Shown: positions 53,306-62,012, counted from the first letter of the stretch. The stretch is DNA of 64,000 nucleotides from Bacteroides cellulosilyticus (GCF_020091405.1 NZ_CP081903.1:496001-560000); one strand, 5' to 3'. Program-made: numbers and translations. Notes: generated from the sequence alone by a model not told the origin.

Positions 53306-54988
53306 ATGAAAAACCTACTCATACTCCTCGTGTTCCTCACCCTCTTTCCGATGCCCCCCGCAGCCGCCACCTCCCTCGTCGACTCCCTGCGCCAACTCGC
53401 CCCCACCCTGCAAGGAAAAGACAAACACTTCGCCCTTGCCCGCATCGCCCTCACCACCAACGACATTGCCGACTGGGATTCCGTCATTGCCAACGCACGC
53501 ACGCTGCAAGACACCGTCTCCCTCTCCATGGGACTCACCAACCGCATCATCTGCCTGTCCAACCAAGCCCCCATCGAACTCCTGCAAACCGAAGTAGACA
53601 AAGCCCTCTCCTTCCTCCGAAGTTCCCGCCAGTTCAACTATTACTTCCATACCTACCGGGTATATATCAACACCCTCTTCACCGCCAGGCAACGCGAAGA
53701 GGCCCAACAAGCCGCCACAGACATGTTCGAGGCCGCCCGGCAGGAAAAGCAACCCCTGGGAATGGCCATGGCCCTGCAAGTGCAGGGCAGCATGTACTAC
53801 CAGCTCAACCTCTACACCAAGGCTATGGATGCCCTGGAAGAAGCCTGCCGCGTCTGCCCCGCCTATACCAGCGAAATCAATACCCTCGTCACCCACGCCC
53901 TCATCTGCGAGTGGCTGTGCATGACCGCCCTGAAGCTGGAGGACACCGGCAAACTCACCACCTATGCCGACCGCTACCACGAGAATGTGGAATACCGGAA
54001 CGAAATCCGCCTGGGCGACCCCTCCGGGCACTTCCCCGTCACCGCCGCCGCTTTCCGCGCACAGGCAATGCTCCGCTCCGGACGGCAGGAGGAAGCCCGT
54101 GTGCTCCTCGACCATGCCCTCACCTTCATGCGTCCCGGCATCCCCGCCCGTGCCTACGAACACTACTACGAAGCCCGTTGCGAACAACTCTGCCGGCAGG
54201 CCGATTACACCGGCGCCCTCATTGCCATCGACACCTTGCTGAATACCCACCAAGGCTACTTCCCCTTCTACCTGCACGACCTACTTCGCAAGGCCGAGAT
54301 ACTCGCCCACCAGGGGAAAGGCGTAGAAAGCACACGTCTCTATTCCCGCTACATCGCCATGCAGGACTCCATCGAACGGATAGAGATAGCCGCCCGGATG
54401 GACAAGCTCCAGACCCTTTACGAAGTAGACCGCCTCAAAACGGAGCAAAGGAACTCCTTCCTCTGGTTCCTTATCGCCACAAGCAGTTGCACACTCACCC
54501 TCATCATATTTGCCGGATACATCGTCTATTCCCGCCGCCTGCACCGCAAGAACCGCATCCTCTACCAGCGCTACCTGGAACAGGAGAAGATGGAGGAACG
54601 TGTACTCGACGCCATCGAAGTGCTTCCCATCAACAGCCTCTCCAAAGAATCGCAACTCTTCTGCCAGCTCAGCGAACTGATGCACGAACAGAAACTCTTC
54701 ACCAACCCCAACCTGAAACGTAAAGACCTCGCCGAATTGTTGCACACCAACGAAACCTATCTTGCCAACGCCATACGCACCAACACCGACGGCAAGAATT
54801 TTCACGACTACATCACAGACCTGAAACTGAAATATGCCTCCCGCTTGCTGATAGAAGACGACACTTTGTCCGTTTCAGAGGTGGGCGAAAAGTCCGGTTT
54901 CAACTCTTCATCCACCTACTTCCGCGTCTTCCGCGAGCGTTTCGGCATGTCTCCAACCTACTTCCGCAACATCTCAAAGGAAAAATAA
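53306..54988 (+). CDS. TPR / membrane / AraC-type helix-turn-helix regulator
   Basis: 560 aa: signal peptide (LLILLVFLTLFPMPPAAA), a helical TPR-like periplasmic region (about 20-385), one membrane helix (about 392-415; FLIATSSCTLTLIIFAGYIVY), a cytoplasmic coiled segment and a C-terminal AraC HTH (about 460-560; KRKDLAELLHTNETYLANAIR, SEVGEKSGFNSSSTYFRVFRERFGMSPTYF). Such membrane-tethered one-component regulators are frequent beside fimbrillin operons in Bacteroides. It heads the operon region, and two direct repeats (55020-55055) just past its stop are candidate binding sites. From this gene on codons end almost always in C or G, unlike the kdp genes next door. Confidence 0.85.
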   Translation: MKNLLILLVFLTLFPMPPAAATSLVDSLRQLAPTLQGKDKHFALARIALTTNDIADWDSVIANARTLQDTVSLSMGLTNRIICLSNQAPIELLQTEVDKALSFLRSSRQFNYYFHTYRVYINTLFTARQREEAQQAATDMFEAARQEKQPLGMAMALQVQGSMYYQLNLYTKAMDALEEACRVCPAYTSEINTLVTHALICEWLCMTALKLEDTGKLTTYADRYHENVEYRNEIRLGDPSGHFPVTAAAFRAQAMLRSGRQEEARVLLDHALTFMRPGIPARAYEHYYEARCEQLCRQADYTGALIAIDTLLNTHQGYFPFYLHDLLRKAEILAHQGKGVESTRLYSRYIAMQDSIERIEIAARMDKLQTLYEVDRLKTEQRNSFLWFLIATSSCTLTLIIFAGYIVYSRRLHRKNRILYQRYLEQEKMEERVLDAIEVLPINSLSKESQLFCQLSELMHEQKLFTNPNLKRKDLAELLHTNETYLANAIRTNTDGKNFHDYITDLKLKYASRLLIEDDTLSVSEVGEKSGFNSSSTYFRVFRERFGMSPTYFRNISKEK

Positions 54989-55019
54989 TCGTTTGTAACC
55001 ATCTGATAGTGTGTGAATT

Positions 55020-55055
55020 CCTATTTTGGGAGTTTAATTACCTATTTTGGGAGTT
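55020..55055 (+). promoter_or_regulatory. Two 15-bp direct repeats, candidate operator of the AraC-type regulator
   Basis: CCTATTTTGGGAGTT occurs at 55020-55034 and 55041-55055, 21 bp apart (two helical turns), between the regulator stop and the first structural gene. Such spacing is typical for AraC-family sites; binding is inference. Confidence 0.55.
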
Positions 55056-55077
55056 CACTTTCAAATACATTGTCTAC

Positions 55078-55144
55078 CTTCACCCCAGCTTACGACAAAA
55101 ACCGGGGTGAAGCCTTGCGGGTTCCGGCGGATTTACAGTCCGCC
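55078..55144 (+). promoter_or_regulatory. Two hairpins in the leader of the fimbrillin operon
   Basis: CTTCACCCC/GGGGTGAAG (55078-55112, 9-bp stem) and GGCGGA-TTTACAG-TCCGCC (55126-55144) lie between the direct repeats and the first gene at 55181. The second resembles the GCGGATTTGTAATCC core of the 50-bp repeats near 61.8 kb. Confidence 0.55.
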
Positions 55145-55180
55145 CAACATCCGCCGCCACCCCATAAAACGACAAGAGAT

Positions 55181-55453
55181 ATGATAGAACTATTAACAGA
55201 CAAACTGCCTTATTCCGAGTGGATGGAACAGTTGAACCAATGGGAATACCTGTGGATAGCAGAGGTCATCGGCGTATTCCTGTTACTGATACTTACCGGC
55301 ATAGCCTTGCGGACATACTTCAGGATGAGAGAAGCAAAGCGCAAGCTGGACGAATACAAAAAACGAAGGGAGCGCAAAGACCCTTTCGACTACCTGACCA
55401 AAAAGGAAGGAAGCCCTAATCACGACTTTACAGAAAGCCCCAATCACGACTAA
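55181..55453 (+). CDS. Small membrane protein at the head of the fimbrillin operon
   Basis: 90 aa from ATG 55181 with an AAGAG leader; the frame extends upstream to a GTG at 55013 but that part covers the direct repeats and hairpins and reads like non-coding DNA. One membrane helix (about 22-42; IAEVIGVFLLLILTGIALRTYF) is followed by a basic helical tail (MREAKRKLDEYKKRRERK). The end carries a small repeat (SPNHD twice). Function not recognised. Its stop is 11 bp before the next gene, so it is co-transcribed with the fimbrial genes. Confidence 0.7.
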   Translation: MIELLTDKLPYSEWMEQLNQWEYLWIAEVIGVFLLLILTGIALRTYFRMREAKRKLDEYKKRRERKDPFDYLTKKEGSPNHDFTESPNHD

Positions 55454-55464
55454 ATAATATAAAT

Positions 55465-55977
55465 ATGAAGAAGATTATTCTTATACAACTACTATGCCTG
55501 TCATGCCTCGCCACGGCATGGGCACAGAAGGCAGACAGTCTCTACATCTTCCGCTTTGTGCAGGAGAAAGACGTGTTCTACGTTCCCTGGCGGGACAATG
55601 GCGGACAGCTTGAACAACTCGTCAGCTTGCTGCAACAATACAAGGAAGCCATCACCGCAGGCAGCATCCCCCTGTACATCAACGGTTATTGCACCGGACA
55701 ACCCACACACCGGAAAAACCTCCGCATGACAGCCATACGCAGCAATCGCGTCAAGTCCGAACTTATCAGGCGGGCAGGGCTGGCCGAGGAACATTTCATC
55801 ACCGCCAACCATCAGGGCAGTTATAAAGAAGAACGGAACGTAGTGACCGTAACCGTCCGCATTCCTGTAGATACAAGGGAAGTGGCGGAAAGAGATTTTT
55901 CAGACACGGATGACACGGATGACACGGATTTAAAAGCTGCGCAACCCCAGGAACCGACTGCGCAACAAACCGTGTAA
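55465..55977 (+). CDS. OmpA-like N-terminal half of an interrupted DUF3575-type gene
   Basis: 170 aa with signal peptide (IILIQLLCLSCLATAWAQ). Residues 20-140 look like an OmpA-type module (LYIFRFVQEKDVFYVPW, PLYINGYCTGQPTHRKNLRMTAIRSNRVKSELI), followed by DTDDTDDTD and a Gln/Pro-rich tail. It ends at TAA 55975-55977, but the same frame continues directly into the DUF3575-like barrel part. The peptide repeat VQQPEN/VQQPKN/VQQPEN continues across the stop: the first unit has TAA where the later ones have CAG. So this is probably the front of one 382-codon gene with a nonsense change, or a switchable one (see findings). Confidence 0.75.
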   Translation: MKKIILIQLLCLSCLATAWAQKADSLYIFRFVQEKDVFYVPWRDNGGQLEQLVSLLQQYKEAITAGSIPLYINGYCTGQPTHRKNLRMTAIRSNRVKSELIRRAGLAEEHFITANHQGSYKEERNVVTVTVRIPVDTREVAERDFSDTDDTDDTDLKAAQPQEPTAQQTV

Positions 55978-56079
55978 CAGCCTGAAAACGCTGTGCAGCA
56001 ACCGAAGAATACCGTACAGCAGCCTGAGAACACCCCACAGCAAGAAAAAAAATCCGTGTCATCCGTGTCATCCGTGTCT
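55902..56079. repeat. Perfect 30-bp inverted repeats flanking 118 bp
   Basis: The left arm (55902-55931) contains three GACACGGAT units; the right arm (56050-56079) is its exact reverse complement. The enclosed 118 bp holds the in-frame TAA at 55975. Confidence 0.95.
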
Positions 56080-56613
56080 AAAAAATCCCCTGCATCCCCC
56101 TCCCGCAAAACATGCATCCCCCTCTCCCTCCGCGCCAACCTCCTCCGCTGGGCAACCCTCACCCCCGACCTGGGCATCGAGTGGTACGCCACCCCGCACA
56201 TCAGCATCCTGTTGAACGCCTCCTGGACCTCTTGGAGCTGGAAGGAGAAAGACCGCCGTTACGCCCTCTGGAACCTCTCCCCCGAAGTGCGCCACTACCT
56301 CGGCACCGCCCGCCACGGCTACCTCGGACTTATGTACCACACCGGAGAGTTCAACTACAAACTCACCTCCACCGGCCGCCAGGGCAGTTATCACGGTGGC
56401 GGCATCACCGGCGGCTACCTCTGGATGTTCCGTCCCTCATGGGGCATCGACTTCCACCTCTCCGCCGGATATACCCGTGCAGAGTACGACACCTACACCC
56501 TCGCACCGACAGGCATACGCGTATATAAAGAACACAACGCCTCCCGCAACTACTGGGGCATCAACAGCGCAGCCATCACACTAATATGGAAGATAGGAGG
56601 AAACAAGCAATGA
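55993..56613 (+). pseudogene. DUF3575-like outer-membrane barrel half of the interrupted gene
   Basis: About 206 codons after the stop at 55977 in the same frame as the preceding OmpA-like part. A GTG at 55993 lies inside the Gln/Pro repeat with no ribosome site, so independent translation is doubtful. After SVSSVSSVSKKSP the sequence has the DUF3575 pattern: LRANLLRWATLTPDLGIEWYATPHISILLNASWTSW, EVRHYLGTARHGYLGLMYHTGEFNY, GGGITGGYLWMFRPSWGIDFHLSAGYTRAEY and WGINSAAITLIWKI. DUF3575 proteins accompany fimbrillin operons and are thought to be outer-membrane components. Its TGA overlaps the next start (ATGA). Confidence 0.75.
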
Positions 56614-57515
56614 AGACAATCAGCACCCGCACCCTGACCCAGGCCATCAGCATCCTGACGCTGACCGCCGCAACACTCACCGCCTGCATCAAGGACGACC
56701 TGTACAACACCCCGCACCCCGACCAGGGCGCCATCATCCTCACCACCGACTGGACACAGCGTGGCGAAGGCATCCCCATCCCCACCGACTACACCGTCGA
56801 GGCAGCCCGTTCCACCTTCGTCCTGCAAGCACAGGAGAAGGCCATCCCCGCACTCTTTGCTCCGGGCGCCATAACCCTACTGGCCTACAACCTCCCCGAC
56901 GGCGTAAGCATCGCCAACGGCACCGCCACCGTAGCCCGTACCACCACCGGCGGCAGCCTGCAACGCCCCGACCCCGGAATGCTTTTCGGCGGCACCGCCG
57001 TCACCACCGTCATAGCCGACGACACCGTGCGCGTCGGCCTGCCCATGCGCCAGCTTTTCCGCCGGGTGCAATTCGAACTCACCATCACCGGAGGCGACCC
57101 CGAACGCATCACCGGCATCGAAGCCCGGCTGGAAGGCGCAGCCCCGTCCGTCCGTATAAGTACGGGGGAAGTGACAGGCGAAACGATAAATGCAACCGCA
57201 AATACAGCCACAGGCAGCGCCGTCGCCGTGCAAATCCCCTTCGTCCGCACGGGCAACAAGCTGACAGCCGCCATACAGATGCCCGGCATCATCGCCACCG
57301 CCCCGCAACGCACCGTCATCACCCTCACCTTCACCGACGGCAAACGGCAGACCGCCGAAACCGACGTCAGCGAAGCCTTTACCAACTTCAATGCCAACCG
57401 GCTCACTCCCCTGCGCCTCAGCGGCAGCCTCTACGCCCCCGAAAGCGCCGAAGCGAGTGGCAGCATCGTCAATTGGACGGATGTGCAGGGAGGAGACGTA
57501 GACGCGGAAATGTGA
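56610..57515 (+). CDS. FimB/Mfa2-like fimbrial lipoprotein (anchor or accessory subunit)
   Basis: 301 aa from ATG 56610, chosen for the AGGAGG ribosome site at 56595-56600 and the ATGA overlap; the frame is open further upstream. Lipobox LTAATLTAC near residue 26, then IKDDLYNTPHPDQGAIILTTDW, a start pattern of Mfa2/FimB-type and DUF5119-type proteins. Two beta-rich domains follow (about 45-165 and 170-300), ending with FNANRLTPLRLSG and VNWTDVQGGDVDAEM. In Porphyromonas these subunits anchor or terminate the fimbria at the outer membrane. Gene order (regulator, DUF3575-type, this gene, fimbrillins) supports an anchor role. Exact subfamily uncertain. Confidence 0.75.
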   Translation: MKTISTRTLTQAISILTLTAATLTACIKDDLYNTPHPDQGAIILTTDWTQRGEGIPIPTDYTVEAARSTFVLQAQEKAIPALFAPGAITLLAYNLPDGVSIANGTATVARTTTGGSLQRPDPGMLFGGTAVTTVIADDTVRVGLPMRQLFRRVQFELTITGGDPERITGIEARLEGAAPSVRISTGEVTGETINATANTATGSAVAVQIPFVRTGNKLTAAIQMPGIIATAPQRTVITLTFTDGKRQTAETDVSEAFTNFNANRLTPLRLSGSLYAPESAEASGSIVNWTDVQGGDVDAEM

Positions 57516-57614
57516 CAATCCGGTCACCTCTTAGTACATAAACTAATTAGAAACATTTTACTTATTCATAAACTAACAATTAATTATTAACAACTTTCAA
57601 AAACAGTAACGATT

Positions 57615-58577
57615 ATGAAAACCAACTCAATTCTCAGCAACCTCGCCGCTCCGGCATTGTTCATCCTCCTCTTCGCGGCATGCGAATCAGACAATCACCT
57701 GACAGACGACAGCCCCATAGCCGCCCGCATCACTTCCACCATCGCCCAAACCGCCGACACCCGCGCCAGCGAAACCACCTGGAACGACAACGACCGCATC
57801 GGCGTAAGCGCCACCTCCACCGAGGGTGCCACCGCCTACACCAACATCCAGTACACCGCCACCGACACCAGGGGCGACTTTGCCGTAGTGAACGCCGCAG
57901 GCGAGGACAACGACATCTACTTCCAGGACAAGAAGTCCGTAGACTTCATCGCCTACTACCCCTACACCGGCTCCAACGGCACCCTCCCCGGCACCAACGG
58001 CATCATCTCAAAGACCCTCACCCCCGCCGACCAGGTACTTGCCGACCTGCCCCGGATAGACTACCTCTGGAGCCACGCCGACGGCATCACCTCCGCCAAC
58101 CCGCAAGTCAACTTCAACTTCACCCACCGCATGAGCCGCCTGAAGCTGAACTTCGTGGAAGGTATGGGCATGGCCTTCCCCGCCTCCGGACTGACCTACA
58201 CCCTCTCCGACCTCAAACTGGCAGGCACCTTCAACACCCTTAACGGAACCGCCGAAGCCGATGCCTCAGCCACAGCCGCCAAACTGGAAAACATCCCCGC
58301 TTCCACCACCGCCCAGAACACCCTCTCCACCCTCATCCTCTGGCCGCAGGAAGCCGCCACCGCCTCACTCAGCGTCACCGTCAGCGGCAGCAACTACAGC
58401 GCCACCCTCAACCTACTCGACCTGCCCGGCGTAACCCCCGCCACGCAAGGACTTGCCTCCGGCTATTCCTACACCTACAACGTGAAAGTGCACAAGACCG
58501 GGATAGAAATCTCCGCAGCCCAAATCACCGCCTGGACCACAGGCACAGGAGGCGATGTAGACGCCAAAGAAGAATAG
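57615..58577 (+). CDS. Fimbrillin family (Mfa-like) lipoprotein subunit
   Basis: 320 aa, lipobox LLFAAC near residue 23, then TRASETTWNDNDRIGVSA, the almost invariant TRA...W..GD.IGV signature of Bacteroidetes fimbrillin-like proteins. Further family signs are VDFIAYYPYTG, NFNFTHRMSRLKLNF and the final WTTGTGGDVDAKEE. The lipid-anchored precursor is expected to be exported, cleaved at an Arg site (TRA) in classical type V pili and polymerised by donor-strand exchange. Whether this one is the major stalk subunit is unknown. It follows a roughly 100-bp AT-rich gap that may contain a promoter. Confidence 0.88.
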   Translation: MKTNSILSNLAAPALFILLFAACESDNHLTDDSPIAARITSTIAQTADTRASETTWNDNDRIGVSATSTEGATAYTNIQYTATDTRGDFAVVNAAGEDNDIYFQDKKSVDFIAYYPYTGSNGTLPGTNGIISKTLTPADQVLADLPRIDYLWSHADGITSANPQVNFNFTHRMSRLKLNFVEGMGMAFPASGLTYTLSDLKLAGTFNTLNGTAEADASATAAKLENIPASTTAQNTLSTLILWPQEAATASLSVTVSGSNYSATLNLLDLPGVTPATQGLASGYSYTYNVKVHKTGIEISAAQITAWTTGTGGDVDAKEE

Positions 58578-58618
58578 ACCGGCACCGGAAAAAAGAATAA
58601 CCCTAAATACCGACAGAT

Positions 58619-59503
58619 ATGAATCCCATCCTCCCATTCACAGCCCTCGCCCGTGTCCTGCGCCGGACAGGCTTCGTGCTCCTTCTCGCACTCAGTGCGG
58701 GAAGCTGCACCACCAACGACGTGTTTCCCAACACCGCCACCGATGACGCCACCCTCATCCGCTTCGACATAGCCCCACGCCCCGGCTTCACCGACCGGTC
58801 TTCCACCCGCATCGCACAGACCACGGACGCCGCGCAATGGGAGGAAGGAGACATACTGTGGATACGTGCCGAATTCTACGACAATACGAACACTCCGAAA
58901 ACCACCTACATCACCGCCCTGAAACGGGACGGAGGCCGCTGGCGTTCACTCACATACGAGGAAGAAGCCGCCCACATAAGCCCATGCACATCACTCCGCG
59001 ACTACTACAAGAACGAAATAAGGTGGCCCAAGAGTTTATACGGCACCACGGGCACCTATTGCCGAATCTACGCCAGATATCTCGGGCAGCAATACCCCGA
59101 CGCAAGCGGAAAGATAGCAGTGACCCCGGACATCGACGTGATTAATATCCCCAATAACTACAGCACCTCCTATCCGGGAGAGGTTGTCGAACTCCGGTTC
59201 TTCCAGCCTCTGGCGCGCCTGCGCATCACAAAGGCATGCCTACTCAAGTTCAAGAGTTTGAACTACGCGTTCCGTTTCCCCGAGTTTCTCGAAGCCCCAG
59301 ACTCGTATGTCGACAATGTCTTTTATGTTCCCTCGGACGGAAAAGACTATTTCCTCGACTCCGAGGACAAGAACAGCCAAACCATTCGCATAAACGGGCA
59401 GGAAATCCAACTCCTTCCCGATGCCCAAGACAACTTTAAAGGCATGTCCTACACCATCGACCCCGATGCCCTGCCCTCCGGCCCCATCGCCCCCGAATTC
59501 TGA
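58619..59503 (+). CDS. Fimbrillin-like lipoprotein, second subunit
   Basis: 294 aa with lipobox LALSAGSC near residue 30 and the weaker fimbrillin signature RSSTRIAQTTDAAQWEEGDILWIRAEFYD. The centre (YYKNEIRWPKSLYGTTGTYCRIYARYLG) differs from the 57615 protein, and RFFQPLARLRITKACLLKF matches the middle strand of the family. It ends abruptly (PSGPIAPEF) without the final strand WTDG usually seen, so it might be a tip or capping subunit that lacks a donor strand. This is inference from sequence only. It lies 41 bp after the previous gene. Confidence 0.75.
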   Translation: MNPILPFTALARVLRRTGFVLLLALSAGSCTTNDVFPNTATDDATLIRFDIAPRPGFTDRSSTRIAQTTDAAQWEEGDILWIRAEFYDNTNTPKTTYITALKRDGGRWRSLTYEEEAAHISPCTSLRDYYKNEIRWPKSLYGTTGTYCRIYARYLGQQYPDASGKIAVTPDIDVINIPNNYSTSYPGEVVELRFFQPLARLRITKACLLKFKSLNYAFRFPEFLEAPDSYVDNVFYVPSDGKDYFLDSEDKNSQTIRINGQEIQLLPDAQDNFKGMSYTIDPDALPSGPIAPEF

Positions 59504-59552
59504 CGGACATTCAAATAGCCCCCCCATATTCACCCCATAACCCGCAACAGAT

Positions 59553-61733
59553 ATGAAAACCTCCACATACACCCGCTTCCGCCGCCTCGCCCACAGCCTC
59601 GCCCACAGTGCCGCCCTCGTGCTCGCCGCCGCCTTGCTTGCCACCGCCTGCACCGACCCCGCCGACCCCGCCGACGGAAGCCCCGCCTCCACCGATGCCC
59701 TCAGCTTCGGCGCCTCCCTCCTTGCCCCCGGCAACTCCGGCAAGCACACCGCCGACACCCGCACCCGCGCCACCGCCCCCGTCACCAAAGATGCCTTCAC
59801 CAAGGGCGACCGCATTGCAGTAAGCATCGACAACCAAGTGAAACCCTACGTCTACGGCACCGACCGCCGCTTCACCGCCACCGCCACCGACAACTCCTTC
59901 TACTGGACACCGGGACAGCAGCGACAGGACGGCGTCATCGCCTGGTACCCTTACTCCGACGAACTCCCCTCCCTATCCTCCCCGCTCAACATCTCCCGGC
60001 AAGACACCGACGACGCATTTGCCGCCGCCGACTTCCTCTTTGCCGGCCCCGCCACCCTGACCCGCAACCCCTCATCCGCACTGACCTTCAGCCACCGCAC
60101 CGCCCTGTTGCGGCTGAACATCAAAGCAGACGGAAAGACCGTAGTCCCAACCCAGGGATTCGACGTGACCGGAGTAGACGTTAAGGGCACACCGGTAGAC
60201 GCCACCATCAACCCCACCGACGGCACACTGACGGGAACCGGCAACACCGCCGTCATACACACCCACCGTTGCGCCGCCACCCCCGACGGCTACACGGCCA
60301 CCTACGAGGCGCAAATCATCCCGCACACCATCCCCAGCGGCGGCACCAGCCTCACCATCCATACCACCAATCCCGATAAGAGGTACAACGGCATCATCCT
60401 CAGCGGCAGTTACGAAGCCGGACACATCCATACCTACAACATCACCCTCGGCAACGACCGCGTCTCCATCACCCCCACCGACGAAGACCTGTCCTGGAAC
60501 GACGGTGACATCCGCCCCGGCCTACCGCCCACCGGCTACGACCTCACCGTCTCCACCGCCCAAGAACTGAAAGACTTTGCCGACGCAGTGAACAACGGCA
60601 GCACGATAGGCACCTCCTTCGTAGAAGCCCGCAGCGCCCGCGTGCTGCAAACCGCAGACATCGACTTGACGGGGATAGACGACTGGACGCCTATCGGGAA
60701 CTACGTTTCTCCCTCTAACAACTATTTCAAAGGAAGCTATAACGGAAACGGATACACCATCTCCAATCTGAAAATCAAAAGTGGAGAATGGTTTAGGGGG
60801 CTGTTTGGGCTGGTAATCGGTGAAAGTAGTTCAACTCCCGCTGTGCTCACAGGCATTCATTTGAGGAATGCGGATATAGAGGTGTCTCACAATTCGGATA
60901 TATCGTGCGGTGCCATTGCAGGGAGAGTTAGCAATGCGGTCATCACCTTCTGTTCCGCCCAGGGAGAAATAAAAACAGATATGAACCAACAAAGGCGAGC
61001 AGATAACCATAGCGGAGGGATAATCGGGGATAATAACGGCGGGACTATCAGCTATTGCCGGGCCGATGTAAAAGTCGCCGCTTCTTCCGATACAAATGAT
61101 ACGGGTAGAGAATGCAACGCCGGAGGCATAGCGGGTAGGAATGACGGCACCATCCTTGCCTGCGAAGCCTCAGGCAGCGAGGTTTCTGCCAAAGCCTATG
61201 GTGCAAAAGCCCGAGCCGGAGGCATAGCAGGAACGACTTACGGCAGTAGCTACATCGCCTCTTGTGCATCCGGAGTGGGAAAAATTATTGCCAAGGCCGA
61301 TAGACAAGAAGCAAATGCCGGCGGTGTGGTAGGATATAAAAGCGGGGTGCTGTACAGCTCTTACGCACGGGGAGATGCAACAGCAGAAAGTGCAATATCC
61401 ACAAATATGGGTGCCATCGTGGGCGACAATAGCTCTGGCGATACAGACCTGTGCATCGGCACCGGCGCAGGCGGGCAAGGTACGTCAAACCTGCCACCAT
61501 CACCCGGTAGTATCCTCTACGATGCAGATGCCACCGATAAAGAGATATACAACCTCATGAAAACCAAAGATTTTACGAAAGAAATCTCTACCACCACCTA
61601 CGACGCCACACGCTTTCCCGCCTATGGCATCGAGGTGACGAAGGTGACATTCAGCAGCAAAGGCGCATGGAGTTACGACCCCGCCAGCGGCAAAATCCGC
61701 ATCAGGGGTCTGCCGTCCGTCCCTCTGCCCTGA
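59553..61733 (+). CDS. Large fimbrillin-like lipoprotein with GLUG-type C-terminal repeats (putative tip protein)
   Basis: 726 aa. Lipobox LAAALLATAC near residue 33; a full fimbrillin module (about 60-320) with TRTRATAPVTKDAFTKGDRIAVSI, VIAWYPYSD, TFSHRTALLRLNI and ITPTDEDLSWNDGDI. The second half begins VSTAQELKDFADAVNNG and contains repeated strands of the GLUG/right-handed helix type (YFKGSYNGNGYTISNLKIKS, GLFGLV, HSGGIIGDNNGGTISYC, NAGGIAGRNDGTILAC, RAGGIAGTTYGSS, NAGGVVGYKSG). This repeat domain is a typical adhesin stalk. A tip adhesin on the fimbria is the most likely role (inference). Last gene of the operon. Confidence 0.82.
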   Translation: MKTSTYTRFRRLAHSLAHSAALVLAAALLATACTDPADPADGSPASTDALSFGASLLAPGNSGKHTADTRTRATAPVTKDAFTKGDRIAVSIDNQVKPYVYGTDRRFTATATDNSFYWTPGQQRQDGVIAWYPYSDELPSLSSPLNISRQDTDDAFAAADFLFAGPATLTRNPSSALTFSHRTALLRLNIKADGKTVVPTQGFDVTGVDVKGTPVDATINPTDGTLTGTGNTAVIHTHRCAATPDGYTATYEAQIIPHTIPSGGTSLTIHTTNPDKRYNGIILSGSYEAGHIHTYNITLGNDRVSITPTDEDLSWNDGDIRPGLPPTGYDLTVSTAQELKDFADAVNNGSTIGTSFVEARSARVLQTADIDLTGIDDWTPIGNYVSPSNNYFKGSYNGNGYTISNLKIKSGEWFRGLFGLVIGESSSTPAVLTGIHLRNADIEVSHNSDISCGAIAGRVSNAVITFCSAQGEIKTDMNQQRRADNHSGGIIGDNNGGTISYCRADVKVAASSDTNDTGRECNAGGIAGRNDGTILACEASGSEVSAKAYGAKARAGGIAGTTYGSSYIASCASGVGKIIAKADRQEANAGGVVGYKSGVLYSSYARGDATAESAISTNMGAIVGDNSSGDTDLCIGTGAGGQGTSNLPPSPGSILYDADATDKEIYNLMKTKDFTKEISTTTYDATRFPAYGIEVTKVTFSSKGAWSYDPASGKIRIRGLPSVPLP

Positions 61734-61737
61734 TGCT

Positions 61738-62012
61738 GTTCGCGCAAGCGGATATGTAATCCCGGCACCGTTCTCCACCCCGATACCGTTCGCGCAAGCG
61801 GATATGTAATCCCGGCACCGTTCTCCGCCCCGATACCGTTCGCGCAAGCGGGCATGTAATCCCGGCACCGTTCTCCGCCCCGATACCGTTCGCACAAGCG
61901 GATTTGTAATCCCGGCACCGTTCTCTGCCCCGATACCGTTTGCGCAAGCGGATTTGTAATCCCGGCACCGTTCTCCGCCCCGATACCGTTCGCACAAGTG
62001 GATTTGTAATCC
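61738..62012. repeat. 50-bp tandem repeat array
   Basis: Five near-identical 50-bp units begin at 61738, 61788, 61838, 61888 and 61938, with a partial sixth at 61988. Each reads GTTCGCGCAAGCGGATATGT, AATCCCGGCACCG, TTCTCCGCCCCGATACC with 1-3 changes per unit. The last unit diverges after AATCC. Confidence 0.95.

Noticed and set aside
55013..55180. 5' extension of the 90-aa membrane protein from a GTG
   Set aside because: It would translate the direct repeats and two hairpins; the ATG at 55181 gives a compact membrane protein.
53315..60431. Many long antisense and alternative frames in the fimbrillin region
   Set aside because: They follow from C/G-rich third positions of the sense genes, are Gly/Ala/Val-rich with no signal or domain pattern, and overlap well-supported genes.
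61738..62012. Possible CRISPR array
   Set aside because: The whole 50-bp unit repeats; there are no variable spacers, and no cas genes are present.
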